A stretch of 64,000 nt of DNA from contig CAZGPG010000009.1 of assembly GCA_964527735.1 (NCBI GenBank), forward strand, positions 1 through 64,000, in the 5' to 3' direction. Position numbers and translations under genes: made by a program. Below the pieces are notes generated by a model, which had not been told where the DNA came from, made no database searches, and saw nothing but the letters and a program-made list of their open reading frames with translations. This DNA comes from JBEBVQ01 sp964527735. Lineage in GTDB: Bacteria > Bacteroidota > Bacteroidia > Chitinophagales > Chitinophagaceae. This document shows, piece after piece, positions 33,771-43,290 of this stretch; position 1 is the stretch's first letter, and each line of letters begins with the position of its first letter.

Positions 33771-34967
33771 TTATTTTTCGAGCGCCTGTATATTCCGGAA
33801 CAAACGGCTCCAGCGGAGGTCGAACAGGTTTTTATTATAGCTGAGCCATACAAACCAGGCCTTACCTACGATATGGTCTTCGGGCACAAATCCCCAGTAA
33901 CGGGAGTCGGAAGACTGGTGGCGGTTATCGCCCATCATCCAGTAATAATTCATTTTGAAAGTGTAGGAATTTGCAGGCTGACCATTGATATAGATCTGCC
34001 CGTCACGGACTTCCAGATCATTACCCTCATAACGATTGATAACGCGATGGTATAATGAGATATTTTCGGGTGTAAGCTGTATGGTAGCCCCTTTTTCCGG
34101 TATTACCAGCGGACCGAAATTATCGCGGTTCCAGCGGTAATGATGCGGATCCAACGGAAAACCTATATCCATGGAAATATCATCTTTCGGGAACACAAAC
34201 GGTGTAACCGACTCCACACCGGAAACCTGCCGCACAACATCCACCTTGTTGTTCGGAATGTTGTATATCTGGTTGCGGCTCATGTCCTGACCAATATAAT
34301 CGATATCATTTTCCTCCATAAAATCCCCGCTAAAGGCGGGAATGGTCATCGCTATCTTATAAAACATCTTCGCATGGGGAAACACCTTTGCCGGTTCATC
34401 GTTTACATATACGACTCCATCCCGTATCTCCAGCTTATCACCGGGTATGCCCATACAACGCTTGATGTAATTCTCCTTTTTATCCACGGGACGGGTAATG
34501 ATCTCATGCCGGGCAAGAATATTTGCCCTGCCTTCACGCAGGCAGGCCATATGATAATCTTCCTCAGGACGGTCTGCCATAACGGTGTCTCCGTTCGGAA
34601 AGTTAAACACCACCACATCATATCTTTTAACGTCTCCCAGACCGGGCCAGCGGCGGTATTTCCACTGCACCGATTCAGAGTATGATTTGCCACCGAGGAA
34701 TGTATTATGTACCAGCGGCACCGACAGCGGGGTCATCGGCGGGCGCGGCCCGTAGGACACCTTGCTGACAAACAGGAAATCATTGACCAGCATACTGCCT
34801 TCCATAGATCCTGTAGGAATCGTGTAAGCTTCTACAAGGAATGTGCGGATCAGGGTAGCTGCCACAATCGCAAAAACACCGGCATCAAGCCATTCCCGCC
34901 ATACCGGCTTTTTCTTTTTCTCCTTCTTTTGGCCTTCTTCTTTCTTCTTCCAGAATGCAAGTCGCAT
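33771..34967 (-). CDS. lepB: Signal peptidase I
   Basis: Membrane serine protease that removes signal peptides. After a lysine-rich cytoplasmic tail (residues 1-25) comes one transmembrane helix (about 28-46). The nucleophile Ser54 lies in IPTGSMEGSML and the general base Lys169 in NYIKRCMGIPGD. Box E appears as YYWMMGDNRHQSSDSRYWG. The product has 398 residues, against about 320 for E. coli, with extra sequence between the two catalytic boxes and before the last box. That enlarged form is usual in this phylum. A TACTTTTG box lies at 35000-34993. Confidence 0.95.
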   Translation of the reverse strand: MRLAFWKKKEEGQKKEKKKKPVWREWLDAGVFAIVAATLIRTFLVEAYTIPTGSMEGSMLVNDFLFVSKVSYGPRPPMTPLSVPLVHNTFLGGKSYSESVQWKYRRWPGLGDVKRYDVVVFNFPNGDTVMADRPEEDYHMACLREGRANILARHEIITRPVDKKENYIKRCMGIPGDKLEIRDGVVYVNDEPAKVFPHAKMFYKIAMTIPAFSGDFMEENDIDYIGQDMSRNQIYNIPNNKVDVVRQVSGVESVTPFVFPKDDISMDIGFPLDPHHYRWNRDNFGPLVIPEKGATIQLTPENISLYHRVINRYEGNDLEVRDGQIYINGQPANSYTFKMNYYWMMGDNRHQSSDSRYWGFVPEDHIVGKAWFVWLSYNKNLFDLRWSRLFRNIQALEK

Positions 34968-34992
34968 AGTGTGTGCGGAATATTATGAGCTT

Positions 34993-35000
34993 CAAAAGTA
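34993..35000 (-). promoter_or_regulatory. Putative -7 box for lepB
   Basis: TACTTTTG on the minus strand, 25 bases before the lepB start, preceded by AT-rich DNA. No -33 TTTG at standard spacing. Confidence 0.4.
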
Positions 35001-35077
35001 TAATAAATTTTGCATCGTGTCGGGAGGGAATTTCACGATGGATTTGTTTTAGAGGATTATTAACAGCCGTACGAGCA

Positions 35078-35147
35078 ATCCTGTGTGATTGCCCGACAGC
35101 CGATTTATCAATCATAATTCAGGAATCACACAGGATTGCCCCTACGG
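35078..35147. repeat. GTAG-led inverted pair (GCAATCCTGTGTGATT)
   Basis: Left arm CCGTACGAGCAATCCTGTGT, right arm complement CCGTAGGGGCAATCCTGTGT, separated by about 25 bases. The right arm overlaps the 3' end of nth, encoding its last six residues and the TGA stop. Confidence 0.8.
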
Positions 35148-35770
35148 TAATATTTACACGCCGGCGCCAATCCGCAGATATTGCATTTGGGATTACGGGC
35201 CAGGCATACATATCGTCCGTGCAGGATCAGCCAATGATGCGCAATATGTATCAATTCCGGCGGCATGAACGATACAAGCTGCTTTTCCGCCTGCAAAGGG
35301 TTTTTAGCGTTCACTGTCAGCCCGATCCTTGCAGACACCCGGAATACATGCGTGTCTACGGCCATGTTAGGTTGATCGTACAGTACTGAAGTGATTACAT
35401 TGGCTGTTTTCCGCCCTACTCCCGGCAATTGCATCAGCTCTTCAACCGTGTCGGGGATATTGCCGCCGAATTTTTCCATCACCATCTGTGCCATACCGAT
35501 CAGGTGCTTCGTTTTGTTGTTGGGATAGCTGATACTCCTGATATAGGGGAACAGCTCTTCCGGCGTGGCGCGGGCAAGGCTTCCGGGATCGGGGTATCGG
35601 GCAAAGAGCGCCGGGGTAGTCATGTTCACCCGCTTATCGGTACACTGGGCGGAAAGAATTACGGCAACCAGCAACTGGTAGGGTGTATCATAGATCAGCT
35701 CGGTTTCGGCTTCCGGCATATTCTGCTGAAACCAGCTGATCACATAAGCGTAACGCTCCTTCCTCGTCAT
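35126..35770 (-). CDS. nth: Endonuclease III
   Basis: DNA glycosylase/AP lyase that removes oxidised pyrimidines. It has 214 residues. The helix-hairpin-helix LPGVGRKTAN contains the catalytic Lys121, and AVDTHVFRV contains Asp139. The iron-sulfur cluster ligands are Cys189, Cys196, Cys199 and Cys205 (C-x6-C-x2-C-x5-C). All key residues are intact. Residues 209-214 (RRGNPV) and the stop codon are encoded by a dispersed repeat, which means the original C-terminus was replaced after the cluster. Since the cluster is complete the enzyme should be active. Confidence 0.96.
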   Translation of the reverse strand: MTRKERYAYVISWFQQNMPEAETELIYDTPYQLLVAVILSAQCTDKRVNMTTPALFARYPDPGSLARATPEELFPYIRSISYPNNKTKHLIGMAQMVMEKFGGNIPDTVEELMQLPGVGRKTANVITSVLYDQPNMAVDTHVFRVSARIGLTVNAKNPLQAEKQLVSFMPPELIHIAHHWLILHGRYVCLARNPKCNICGLAPACKYYRRGNPV

Positions 35771-35836
35771 TGAATGAATTGAGACCGGAAAAATAATCCA
35801 TTTTAACCTTTTTCTTGTCTCGGCACAAAAAACAGT

Positions 35837-35860
35837 GGGCGAATGATGATTCGCCCCTAC
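35837..35860. repeat. GTAG-led palindrome (GGCGAATC type)
   Basis: GGGCGAAT, ATGATG centre, ATTCGCCC then CTAC. On the minus strand it starts with GTAG one base after the stop codon of the NarL-type regulator. Confidence 0.75.
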
Positions 35861-35861
35861 G

Positions 35862-36494
35862 TTAAATAAACTTGTTGTCCTTCGCTGTTTTTATCGCATC
35901 CGCTTTACTATGCACATTCAGTTTGTGGTAAATATTCTTGATGTGCGATTTTACGGTTTCCAGATCAATGAACAATTCTTCGGCGATCCTTTTCCTGCTT
36001 TTACCGGTTGCAATCTGTTCGAGTATTTCGGTTTCCCGGCGGGTAAGCGGAGACGCTTCATTGCGTTGGAAGGAGTGGATCACCATACGTGCTATATGTG
36101 CGCTCATCGGTCCACCGCCATCCATAACCTCTGCAATAGCGCTGATCACTTTTTCATGAGGTGTATTTTTTGTGAGATAGCCCGCAGCGCCATTCCCCAA
36201 GGCCCGGAAGATGAGCGTATCCTGCTCGTAGACGGTAAGGATCAGGATATGCGTATCGGGAAGGAGCTTTTTGAGCCTGGGCAGTGCGTCAATCCCGGAA
36301 AGCCCCGGCAGCTCCACATCCAGCAGTAATACATCCGTGTCGTCGTGCACAATTTTTTTCGCAGCATCTTCGTATGAAGGGTATGTGCTTACTACCTGGT
36401 ACCCCTCTGTCTGGTCAATCAGATACGCGTACCCGTTCCGTATTGTTTCATCATCCTCAATAATGCTCACCCGTATATTCAGATCTCTGGTCAT
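35862..36494 (-). CDS. NarL/LuxR-type response regulator
   Basis: A 210-residue response regulator. The receiver has the acidic pair IIEDDE, phospho-acceptor Asp59 in LLLDVELPGLSG, and the Lys of GYLTKNTP. The C-terminal LuxR helix-turn-helix reads LTRRETEILEQIATGKSRKR then LETVKSHIKNIYHKLNVHSK. It starts 20 bases after the sensor kinase stop and forms an operon with it. Target genes are unknown. The divergent receptor gene at 39736 is a candidate by position only. Confidence 0.93.
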   Translation of the reverse strand: MTRDLNIRVSIIEDDETIRNGYAYLIDQTEGYQVVSTYPSYEDAAKKIVHDDTDVLLLDVELPGLSGIDALPRLKKLLPDTHILILTVYEQDTLIFRALGNGAAGYLTKNTPHEKVISAIAEVMDGGGPMSAHIARMVIHSFQRNEASPLTRRETEILEQIATGKSRKRIAEELFIDLETVKSHIKNIYHKLNVHSKADAIKTAKDNKFI

Positions 36495-36514
36495 TCCGGT
36501 GTTATATGATTCCG

Positions 36515-39500
36515 TTAAAGTTCGGAATCATTTCCGTATTTTATATCACGCCTAAGGCGGTATTTTTTTCCACTGCCCGCAGGTAACCGGAACGTCAGCG
36601 TAATAATAGTCCCTGTACCGGGAGCGGCATCTATATACAGACGGCCACGTATCCTTTCTGCGCGCACCTGCATATTACTGATACCATGGCCTTTCCGTAC
36701 ACTGTGTATATCAAATCCCGTTCCGTTATCGCTGAGCTTCAGCTGCAGAATATCTTTTTCCTTCAGCGACACCTCCATGCTCACCTGTGTAGCGTCTGCA
36801 TATTTGAGGCAATTGTTCAAGGCTTCTTTAAAGATCATGATCAGATTGCGGCTTATATCCAGGGGCAACCGGTTTTGTTTCATCCGCTCGTCTGTACCGG
36901 AAAAAGAAAATTCAATATCCGTGTCCTGGAATAGCTCCACGCCTACGTCGCGGATACGGTGCAGTATCTCGTACAGGTTACCGTTCGATGGTTGCAGCGA
37001 CCAAAGGATATCTCTTGTTCCGCTGTATAGTTGTGTTGTATTATCCTGTATCTGCTCGATGATACGAAAAAGGTCGGGAGCAGTGCTTCCTATCTTGGTC
37101 TTCAGGATATTGGCCAGTACGTTGATACGGGTAAGCTTGTTGCCTACTTCATCATGAAAATCTTCTGCCGTCCGTTCCCGCACTTTATCCTGCTCTTCCC
37201 TGCGCAGTTTTTCAAGAAGCTTCTGCCGGTTCTGCTTCCGTTTGTTGGCTGCGTATTGCAATATGATACCAAGCAGCATAAAGCCTGCCAGCACAAGCAG
37301 CGTGAACAAATTCGTTTTATGAAAAGGGGCTATTATTTCAAAAGGATAATGCAGCTCTCTGACGGTTTCGTCATTTCCGGCCATACACTGTATTACAAAG
37401 TCGTATTTCCCGGGAGGCAATGCCGAGTAGGTTACCGAGCTTACCGGCGACCAGTTGGACCAGGGCGCTTCCAGCCCGTTCATAATATAGCGGTAACGCA
37501 ACTGGTCATGTCCGCTCAACGATATCGCGTGGAAGTTGAAGGTGATATTGTTCTGACGGTAAGGCAACCGGAGATGATACGGAACAGGATACCAGGCGTC
37601 GGCACTGTCATAATAGCTTTCGTTGGTGATCTGCTCACCAAACACTTTAACCGATTGCATTACGATACTCACAGGCACGGCATTGGTAAGCTTCGATGCG
37701 GGATTGTAGTGCAATGCGCCGTTTGTAGTGCCAAACCAGATACTGCCGTCCGGCATTTTATGCACTGCGTTGTGATTGCTCTCCATCCCGGTAACGCCCT
37801 GCTCTTTGCCATACGAATAAATAACGGGCGTGCTGTCTTTGAAGCTGATCCGATGTATCCCGAAACCTGTTCCCGCCCATACGTCTCCTTCGTCGTCCGT
37901 AATAATATTGTAAATAAAATCGGACCGGAGACCATGCTCCTGATCGTAGGTAGTTACTTCCCTGGTATCCAGGTTATAAGTAATGATTCCGTTGTCGCTG
38001 GTACCGATCCACAATTCCCTTCCGCGCATGGTAAAGCATTGGGGAAGTGCATTATCCACAGCCGTGTTGGTTACAAAAGGATAAACGCCGTTTCCGTTAT
38101 ACATTTTAATACCCGCATTGGTTGCGATCAGCATACTATCTTCCCCAATAAGGATAAACGATTTGGCCGACTGCATTGGCAATGGTAATTGCAGGAACGT
38201 ATCCCGTTCATATACGGCAGCGCTATTACCGTAGCCCACCCAGAGGCGATTCTTATTGTCAGTGTATAATGCAAAAACCGTTCCGGCAACGGACCGGCTT
38301 CCCGGCAGTGCTACAGGCTTAAGTCCGCGGTGATCATACCTCCATAAACCCGCACCACGGGTACCGATCCACAATTCATGTCCGTTACGTAATGTGAGCG
38401 CTGTAATGGCAGGTCTTATACGATCAGGGAAGGGAATACTCCTGATCGTCCTGTTATGGTATTCATACAAACCGGCGTCGTATGTCCCCAGATAAACCCG
38501 GCCCGATTTATCGGCAGATACACTGGTGATCTGCCCACTGGGCAGCCCCATACTTTCATCCAGACCGGAAAACAGCGCACCGGAAAAACGGAATATTCCC
38601 TGCCCGTCAGAAGCCAGCCACACATTTCCCTCTGAATCTGTAAACAGATCCGGGAAATTATTATTGCTGAGACCGTTCCATTTATTATAATACTGAAATG
38701 AAGAGTCCCTGAAGCGCAGCACACCACTGCCTGTTCCGATCCAGTAATAATTCCGGTCGTCTTCGGTCATACTTAGCAAAGTCGGGAAAACATCCAGGCT
38801 GTATCCGGCCACCTTATATTCTGCAACAGTATCTCCATCGATGTAATACAAGCCGGCAGCAGTCAGTACCCAGATCCGGCCGCTACGATCTTTATACAGC
38901 CGGGTGATATACGGCGCATCACCTCCCTTACTTTTCAGGGTATGCTCTTTGCCGCTGCTTTTTTCGAACCACAGTATCCGGCCTGCGGCAGTAGCCAGCC
39001 AGATACCATCATCATCCGGCAGCAACGAAGTAACCATAATACTGTCCGGCAAATTGAAAGCTGCGCTTTTTCCTCCTTTTATAGAATAGACCTTACCGGC
39101 AGCAATGCACCAGGCTGTGCCGTCTTCCGCCATACGGATCGTGGTGACATTGTTGGCGCCCGGGTTATCGGAAGTGGAGAATGTAAAGTGCTGCATTTCC
39201 CGGCCGGAAAACCGGGTAACGCCCGCTGTGGAACCGATCCATAAGTTCCCGCGCGGATCTGTGGCGAGCGCGCGGATCGCATTACTGGTCAGCCCGTCCC
39301 GCACAGTGTAGTTGGTAAAGCTGTGTCCGTCGTACCTGGAAAGCCCGCCCAATGTACCGATCCAGAGATGACCATACATGTCTTGTACTATACAGTCGGG
39401 CTGCGATTGTATCAGTCCGTCCTCAATATTCAGGTTATAAAAAGGCACCCGCTGCGCAATACCCGTATACGGGATGGTACATACCAAAATCAGCGACAGC

Positions 39501-39541
39501 ATATATTTACGCAACCTCATTGTGCCATTTCTGTTATTCAT
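36515..39541 (-). CDS. Propeller-type sensor histidine kinase
   Basis: A 1008-residue membrane sensor. A signal peptide (start possibly at 39520, MRLRKYMLSLILVC) precedes many beta-propeller repeats with the wording GxLWIGT (two-component regulator propeller, to about residue 640). A Y_Y_Y-type Ig-like domain follows (about 660-735). One transmembrane helix lies at about 741-762. The HisKA_3 dimerisation domain has the phospho-accepting His near residue 795 in EDFHDEVGNKLTRI. The ATPase domain ends with SDNGTGFDI and GHGISNMQVRAERI. It pairs with the downstream NarL-type regulator. In this phylum such sensors often monitor polysaccharide breakdown products, which is only an analogy here. Confidence 0.93.
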   Translation of the reverse strand: MNNRNGTMRLRKYMLSLILVCTIPYTGIAQRVPFYNLNIEDGLIQSQPDCIVQDMYGHLWIGTLGGLSRYDGHSFTNYTVRDGLTSNAIRALATDPRGNLWIGSTAGVTRFSGREMQHFTFSTSDNPGANNVTTIRMAEDGTAWCIAAGKVYSIKGGKSAAFNLPDSIMVTSLLPDDDGIWLATAAGRILWFEKSSGKEHTLKSKGGDAPYITRLYKDRSGRIWVLTAAGLYYIDGDTVAEYKVAGYSLDVFPTLLSMTEDDRNYYWIGTGSGVLRFRDSSFQYYNKWNGLSNNNFPDLFTDSEGNVWLASDGQGIFRFSGALFSGLDESMGLPSGQITSVSADKSGRVYLGTYDAGLYEYHNRTIRSIPFPDRIRPAITALTLRNGHELWIGTRGAGLWRYDHRGLKPVALPGSRSVAGTVFALYTDNKNRLWVGYGNSAAVYERDTFLQLPLPMQSAKSFILIGEDSMLIATNAGIKMYNGNGVYPFVTNTAVDNALPQCFTMRGRELWIGTSDNGIITYNLDTREVTTYDQEHGLRSDFIYNIITDDEGDVWAGTGFGIHRISFKDSTPVIYSYGKEQGVTGMESNHNAVHKMPDGSIWFGTTNGALHYNPASKLTNAVPVSIVMQSVKVFGEQITNESYYDSADAWYPVPYHLRLPYRQNNITFNFHAISLSGHDQLRYRYIMNGLEAPWSNWSPVSSVTYSALPPGKYDFVIQCMAGNDETVRELHYPFEIIAPFHKTNLFTLLVLAGFMLLGIILQYAANKRKQNRQKLLEKLRREEQDKVRERTAEDFHDEVGNKLTRINVLANILKTKIGSTAPDLFRIIEQIQDNTTQLYSGTRDILWSLQPSNGNLYEILHRIRDVGVELFQDTDIEFSFSGTDERMKQNRLPLDISRNLIMIFKEALNNCLKYADATQVSMEVSLKEKDILQLKLSDNGTGFDIHSVRKGHGISNMQVRAERIRGRLYIDAAPGTGTIITLTFRLPAGSGKKYRLRRDIKYGNDSEL

Positions 39542-39667
39542 AAAACGGGTACATCGCTGTCGTGAAGTTATGTTTTAATCATTAAAAAAATACTGCCGGG
39601 CCGCAACATCCGGTACAGGCTGTATAAATCCCCCGCTTTCTACCCCGCATTTCCGGGCTGTCTGTTT

Positions 39668-39693
39668 CAAATCCCCCGTTCCGGGGGGATTTG
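39668..39693. promoter_or_regulatory. Palindrome between sensor kinase and receptor genes
   Basis: CAAATCCCCC, short centre GTTCC, GGGGGGATTTG. It lies 43 bases before the receptor start and 17 bases upstream of its -7 box, so it overlaps the -33 zone. AAATCCCCCGC is present once more at about 39625. It could be an operator for the neighbouring regulator or a leader hairpin. Confidence 0.45.
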
Positions 39694-39710
39694 CAGATTA
39701 ATCATACGGA

Positions 39711-39718
39711 TACATTTG
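39711..39718 (+). promoter_or_regulatory. -7 box of the receptor gene
   Basis: TACATTTG fits TAnnTTTG. TTTG at 39690-39693 is 17 bases upstream, slightly short of the usual 19-21. The box is 17 bases before ATG 39736. Confidence 0.5.
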
Positions 39719-39735
39719 TCTGACAAACTTTTGGT

Positions 39736-42180
39736 ATGAAAAGATCCATATACCTCATGCTGCAAATGCTGCTGACCATAACAGCAACGTATGCTGGAGC
39801 GAAAGACAGCGTGATTACCGGCAAAGTGCAGGATGATCAGGGTATATCCCTGCCGGGAGCGCATATCCTCTTGCGATCTGCAGCCAATGGCACGCCGGTC
39901 AAAATGGATATAACGGACAGCAATGGTCATTTTCTTCTGGAAGTACCGGCAAACGGCGCCTATGAGCTTTCCGTAACAATGACCGGTATGCAAAGCCATA
40001 TCCAACAGATAACACCGGAGGCAGACACGGTTAATATTCCGGTCATTACAATGAAGCCGGAGAGCTGGACACTTGAAAATGTCACCGTGAGGGCACAAAA
40101 GCCCATGATAGAAGTGCAGGCCGATAAGATCGTTGTGAATGTGGAAAACAGCATCCTGAGCGCGGGAGCATCCGCCCTGGAGATCCTGGGACGTTCGCCG
40201 GGCGTGCGGGTAGATCAGAACGACCAGATCAGCCTCAAGGGCCGACCCGGCGTAACGATCATGATAGACGGAAGAATTGTGCCGGTATCGGGTACTGACC
40301 TCGCTGAGATACTTAAAAGTATGCCTTCCGCTTCGATTGAAAAGATCGAGATCATCAGTAATCCCGGCGCACGGTATGATGCTGCAGGCACTGCGGGGAT
40401 CATTAATATCCGCACCAAAAAAGATCAGCGCATGGGAGTGAACGGCACCGCAAATGTTTCCTATACACAGGGTATCTATCCTAAAACTGCTGCAGGAGGC
40501 ACACTGAGCTACCGTAACAAAAAAGTGAGCCTGTACACGAATTATAATTACAGCTACCGGTATTGGTTTAATCATTTAATGCTGGACCGCCGGTTCTATG
40601 ATACCGCCACCGGGCAGCAATTGTTCCGGTACGACCAGGATAACAGCTCCCTGTTTGATTTCAGCAACCATACCGGCGCGCTGGGACTGGATTACCGCGC
40701 TTCTAAAAAGACAACTACCGGCCTTGCCCTCAACGGCAGCAACAATCGTTTTAATCCGAAAGCCGATAATGCTTCGAGCGCACTGGGACCTTCGGATGAA
40801 GTGCTATACTATTTCCATACTACGGGCAAGCACCGGAATCAATACTATAACGCAGCAGCCAATGCTTACCTGCGTCATGCCTTTGACGATAAGGGCACAG
40901 AACTGAATGCAGATGCAGACTATGCGATCTACAGCAATAACAGCCGGCAGTACTTTGTTACGAGCTACACAACTGCGGCAGGCGCTATGTACCAACCCGA
41001 CTATCTGCTTAAAAGCAATCTTACCGGGCAGACACAGATACGTTCATTCAAAGCCGGATATACCAGACTTCTACCCCACGATTACCATATGGACGCCGGT
41101 GTTAAAACCAGTTATGTAACGGCCGATAACAAGCCGTTATTCTATGAAATGCAGCAAGGCACTTATGAATTAGACACAAAACGCAGCAATCATTTTCTCT
41201 ACAATGAAAATATCAATGCCGCTTATCTGAATGTAAAAAGAGACAAGGAAAAATGGGGGATACAACTGGGCCTCCGGGCGGAGCATACCGGCGCCGACTG
41301 GCAGCAAAAGACAACCGGGCAGCAGTATGATACCGGTTATATACAACTGTTCCCTTCCCTCGCCGTGCAGCGGCATATCACCCAACAGCATGATCTGGGA
41401 CTAACGCTCAGCCGGCGCATCGAGCGGCCCAACTACCAGCAACTGAACCCTTTTAAGTTCTTTATTGACAAAACCACCTACCGGGAAGGATATCCCTACC
41501 TGAAGCCTGCTTTGTCCTACGTTGCGGAGCTATCGCATACGTTCAGGCAGCAATTCATCACTACATTCACTTACAGCATTACGGACAATGTGATCACTGA
41601 AGTGATCCAGCCCAGCGACCATGAAGATTCCGTTACGGTACAAACGCACAAAAACCTCCGCAGAATGACCTTCCTGGGTATCAGCGGCGCCTATTCCATG
41701 CAGATTGCCAGATGGTGGACAAATGTCACCGGATACAATGCCTATTATGCTTTTTATGAAGGGTTCCTTGCCAATACGGACCTGCGTAACGGCAGGCCAA
41801 CGTTTGACCTCAACACCAATAATTCGTTCATACTGCCGGCAGGTTTTTCTGCTGAACTGGGATTCTGGTACCAGGCAAGGCAGCTATACGGTTTTATGGA
41901 TGTGCAGCCGGTATGGATGCTCAATGCCGGTATCCAGCGGCATTTCCTGGACAGACAGGCAACGCTCCGGCTGAATGTGCAGGATATTTTCTGGACCGGT
42001 TATCCCAAGGCCACTTCTACATATACCGGCTACCAGGAGGATTTTGTAGCGATACGGGACACGAGACAGGCTACTATTTCGTTTACCTATCGCTTCGGGA
42101 ATAAATCGGCGGCGCCGTTACGCCAGAGAAGCGGCGGCGCCGAGGAAGAGAAACGAAGGGCAGGGACGGGAAATGCGTAA
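39736..42180 (+). CDS. Outer-membrane receptor (CarboxypepD_reg plus TonB-dependent-type barrel)
   Basis: An 814-residue outer-membrane protein. The signal peptide ends near TYAGA. A carboxypeptidase-regulatory-like domain (about 25-110) starts SVITGKVQDDQGISLPGAHI. A plug-like domain (about 115-230) has ALEILGRSPGVRVDQNDQIS and IEKIEIISNPGARYDAAGTA then GIINIRTKK. The rest is a barrel of the beta-barrel family 3 type with many aromatic strands. No classical C-terminal Phe is seen, and the tail is charged (AEEEKRRAGTGNA), which is odd for a barrel. No SusD partner lies next to it. The ligand is unknown. Confidence 0.9.
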   Translation: MKRSIYLMLQMLLTITATYAGAKDSVITGKVQDDQGISLPGAHILLRSAANGTPVKMDITDSNGHFLLEVPANGAYELSVTMTGMQSHIQQITPEADTVNIPVITMKPESWTLENVTVRAQKPMIEVQADKIVVNVENSILSAGASALEILGRSPGVRVDQNDQISLKGRPGVTIMIDGRIVPVSGTDLAEILKSMPSASIEKIEIISNPGARYDAAGTAGIINIRTKKDQRMGVNGTANVSYTQGIYPKTAAGGTLSYRNKKVSLYTNYNYSYRYWFNHLMLDRRFYDTATGQQLFRYDQDNSSLFDFSNHTGALGLDYRASKKTTTGLALNGSNNRFNPKADNASSALGPSDEVLYYFHTTGKHRNQYYNAAANAYLRHAFDDKGTELNADADYAIYSNNSRQYFVTSYTTAAGAMYQPDYLLKSNLTGQTQIRSFKAGYTRLLPHDYHMDAGVKTSYVTADNKPLFYEMQQGTYELDTKRSNHFLYNENINAAYLNVKRDKEKWGIQLGLRAEHTGADWQQKTTGQQYDTGYIQLFPSLAVQRHITQQHDLGLTLSRRIERPNYQQLNPFKFFIDKTTYREGYPYLKPALSYVAELSHTFRQQFITTFTYSITDNVITEVIQPSDHEDSVTVQTHKNLRRMTFLGISGAYSMQIARWWTNVTGYNAYYAFYEGFLANTDLRNGRPTFDLNTNNSFILPAGFSAELGFWYQARQLYGFMDVQPVWMLNAGIQRHFLDRQATLRLNVQDIFWTGYPKATSTYTGYQEDFVAIRDTRQATISFTYRFGNKSAAPLRQRSGGAEEEKRRAGTGNA

Positions 42181-42181
42181 T

Positions 42182-42280
42182 CAATTTGAAAATTTGAAAA
42201 TGAGCTAATTTGAAAATTGATCCTGTTTTGACAACCAGGTTCATTGGCTCATTTTCAAATGCTCAAATTTTCAAATTTCA
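42182..42280. repeat. AATTTGAAA-word inverted repeat, copy 1
   Basis: Left arm AATTTGAAAATTTGAAAATG then AGCTAATTTGAAAATTG. The right arm is the inverted equivalent (CTCATTTTCAAATGCTCAAA and more). It lies between convergent genes. The right arm encodes the last seven residues and stop of the ACMSD gene. Confidence 0.75.
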
Positions 42281-43289
42281 AACCCAGCCACTGTACCGCA
42301 TTATCATATAAAAGCTGCTGCTGCTGCGCGGGTGTAAAACCTGTTTCGCGGATCAGCTTGCCGGGAGCATGTTCGCCTAACGGGAAGGGATAATCACTGC
42401 CCATGCATATCTTGTCATCGCCGATTACATCTACAATGTACCGCAGGGCTTTGGGGTCGTGCACCAGGGCATCGATCCAGAACCGGCCGAGATAATCGCG
42501 GGGATTTATATTGTTATCGACAGCGCAGAGATCAGGACGAACGTTAAACCCGTGCTCTATTCTCCCGATCGTGAACGGAAAGCTCCCGCCACCGTGCGCA
42601 AAGGCAACCCGCAGCTTCGGGAATTTTTCAAATACGCCGCCAAAGATCATGGATGCAATAGCCCGCGCCGTTTCTGCCGGCATGCCTACCAGCCAGGGCA
42701 GCCAGTACTTCGTCATATCCTTCTGCCCCATCATCTCCCAGGGATGCACAAACAGGCAGCAGCCCAATTCCTCTGCCGCTGTCCAGAAAGGAATAAACCG
42801 CTCATCGCTCAGGTTAGCACCGTTGATATTCGAGCCGATCTCCAGGCCGGGCATCTTCAGTTCTTTCACACAACGCTCCATCTCTTTGATGGCAAGATCA
42901 ATATCCTGAAGCGGGACAGTACCGATACCTATAAACCGTTGGGGGTACAGCGTAACGCACTGCGCAATATGGTCGTTAAAAAAGCGGGCGGTTTCATAGC
43001 CATGCTCCGGCTTCGCCCAATAATTAAATAATACCGGGATCGTGGAGAGCACCTGCATACCCACCTCTGTCATGTCCATCTCCTTCATCCTTTCTGCCGG
43101 ATCCCAGCAATTCTGCTGCACCTCACGAAACATTTTATCTCCTTTGATCATCCGCGCACAGCAGGGCTTGTGATGCTCCAGATGGATAAACTCACCATAC
43201 CCGAACTTCTGAAACCAGTTGGGGATATGCTCCGGCATAATGTGGGTGTGGATGTCGATGGAGTGGTGATGCGGGTGTGTAGTGGACAT
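42255..43289 (-). CDS. ACMSD-type amidohydrolase (aminocarboxymuconate semialdehyde decarboxylase)
   Basis: A 344-residue zinc enzyme of the amidohydrolase superfamily. It matches ACMSD of the kynurenine / 2-nitrobenzoate pathways, which decarboxylates 2-amino-3-carboxymuconate-6-semialdehyde. The metal ligands are His14 and His16 (IDIHTHIMPEH), His182 (FVHPWEMMG) and Asp299 (MGSDYPFPLGE), with His232 (AHGGGSFPFTIGR) as the catalytic base and Arg55 (MFREVQQNCWD) for substrate. All are offset evenly from the human enzyme as I recall it. The other kynurenine-pathway genes are not adjacent. The C-terminal residues KFENLSI are encoded by a dispersed repeat arm. Confidence 0.9.
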   Translation of the reverse strand: MSTTHPHHHSIDIHTHIMPEHIPNWFQKFGYGEFIHLEHHKPCCARMIKGDKMFREVQQNCWDPAERMKEMDMTEVGMQVLSTIPVLFNYWAKPEHGYETARFFNDHIAQCVTLYPQRFIGIGTVPLQDIDLAIKEMERCVKELKMPGLEIGSNINGANLSDERFIPFWTAAEELGCCLFVHPWEMMGQKDMTKYWLPWLVGMPAETARAIASMIFGGVFEKFPKLRVAFAHGGGSFPFTIGRIEHGFNVRPDLCAVDNNINPRDYLGRFWIDALVHDPKALRYIVDVIGDDKICMGSDYPFPLGEHAPGKLIRETGFTPAQQQQLLYDNAVQWLGLKFENLSI

Positions 43290-43290
43290 A

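Noticed and set aside
37031..38188. 385-codon open frame antisense to the sensor kinase
   Set aside because: The minus strand encodes clear propeller, HisKA_3 and ATPase motifs. The antisense peptide is composition-driven without domain features.
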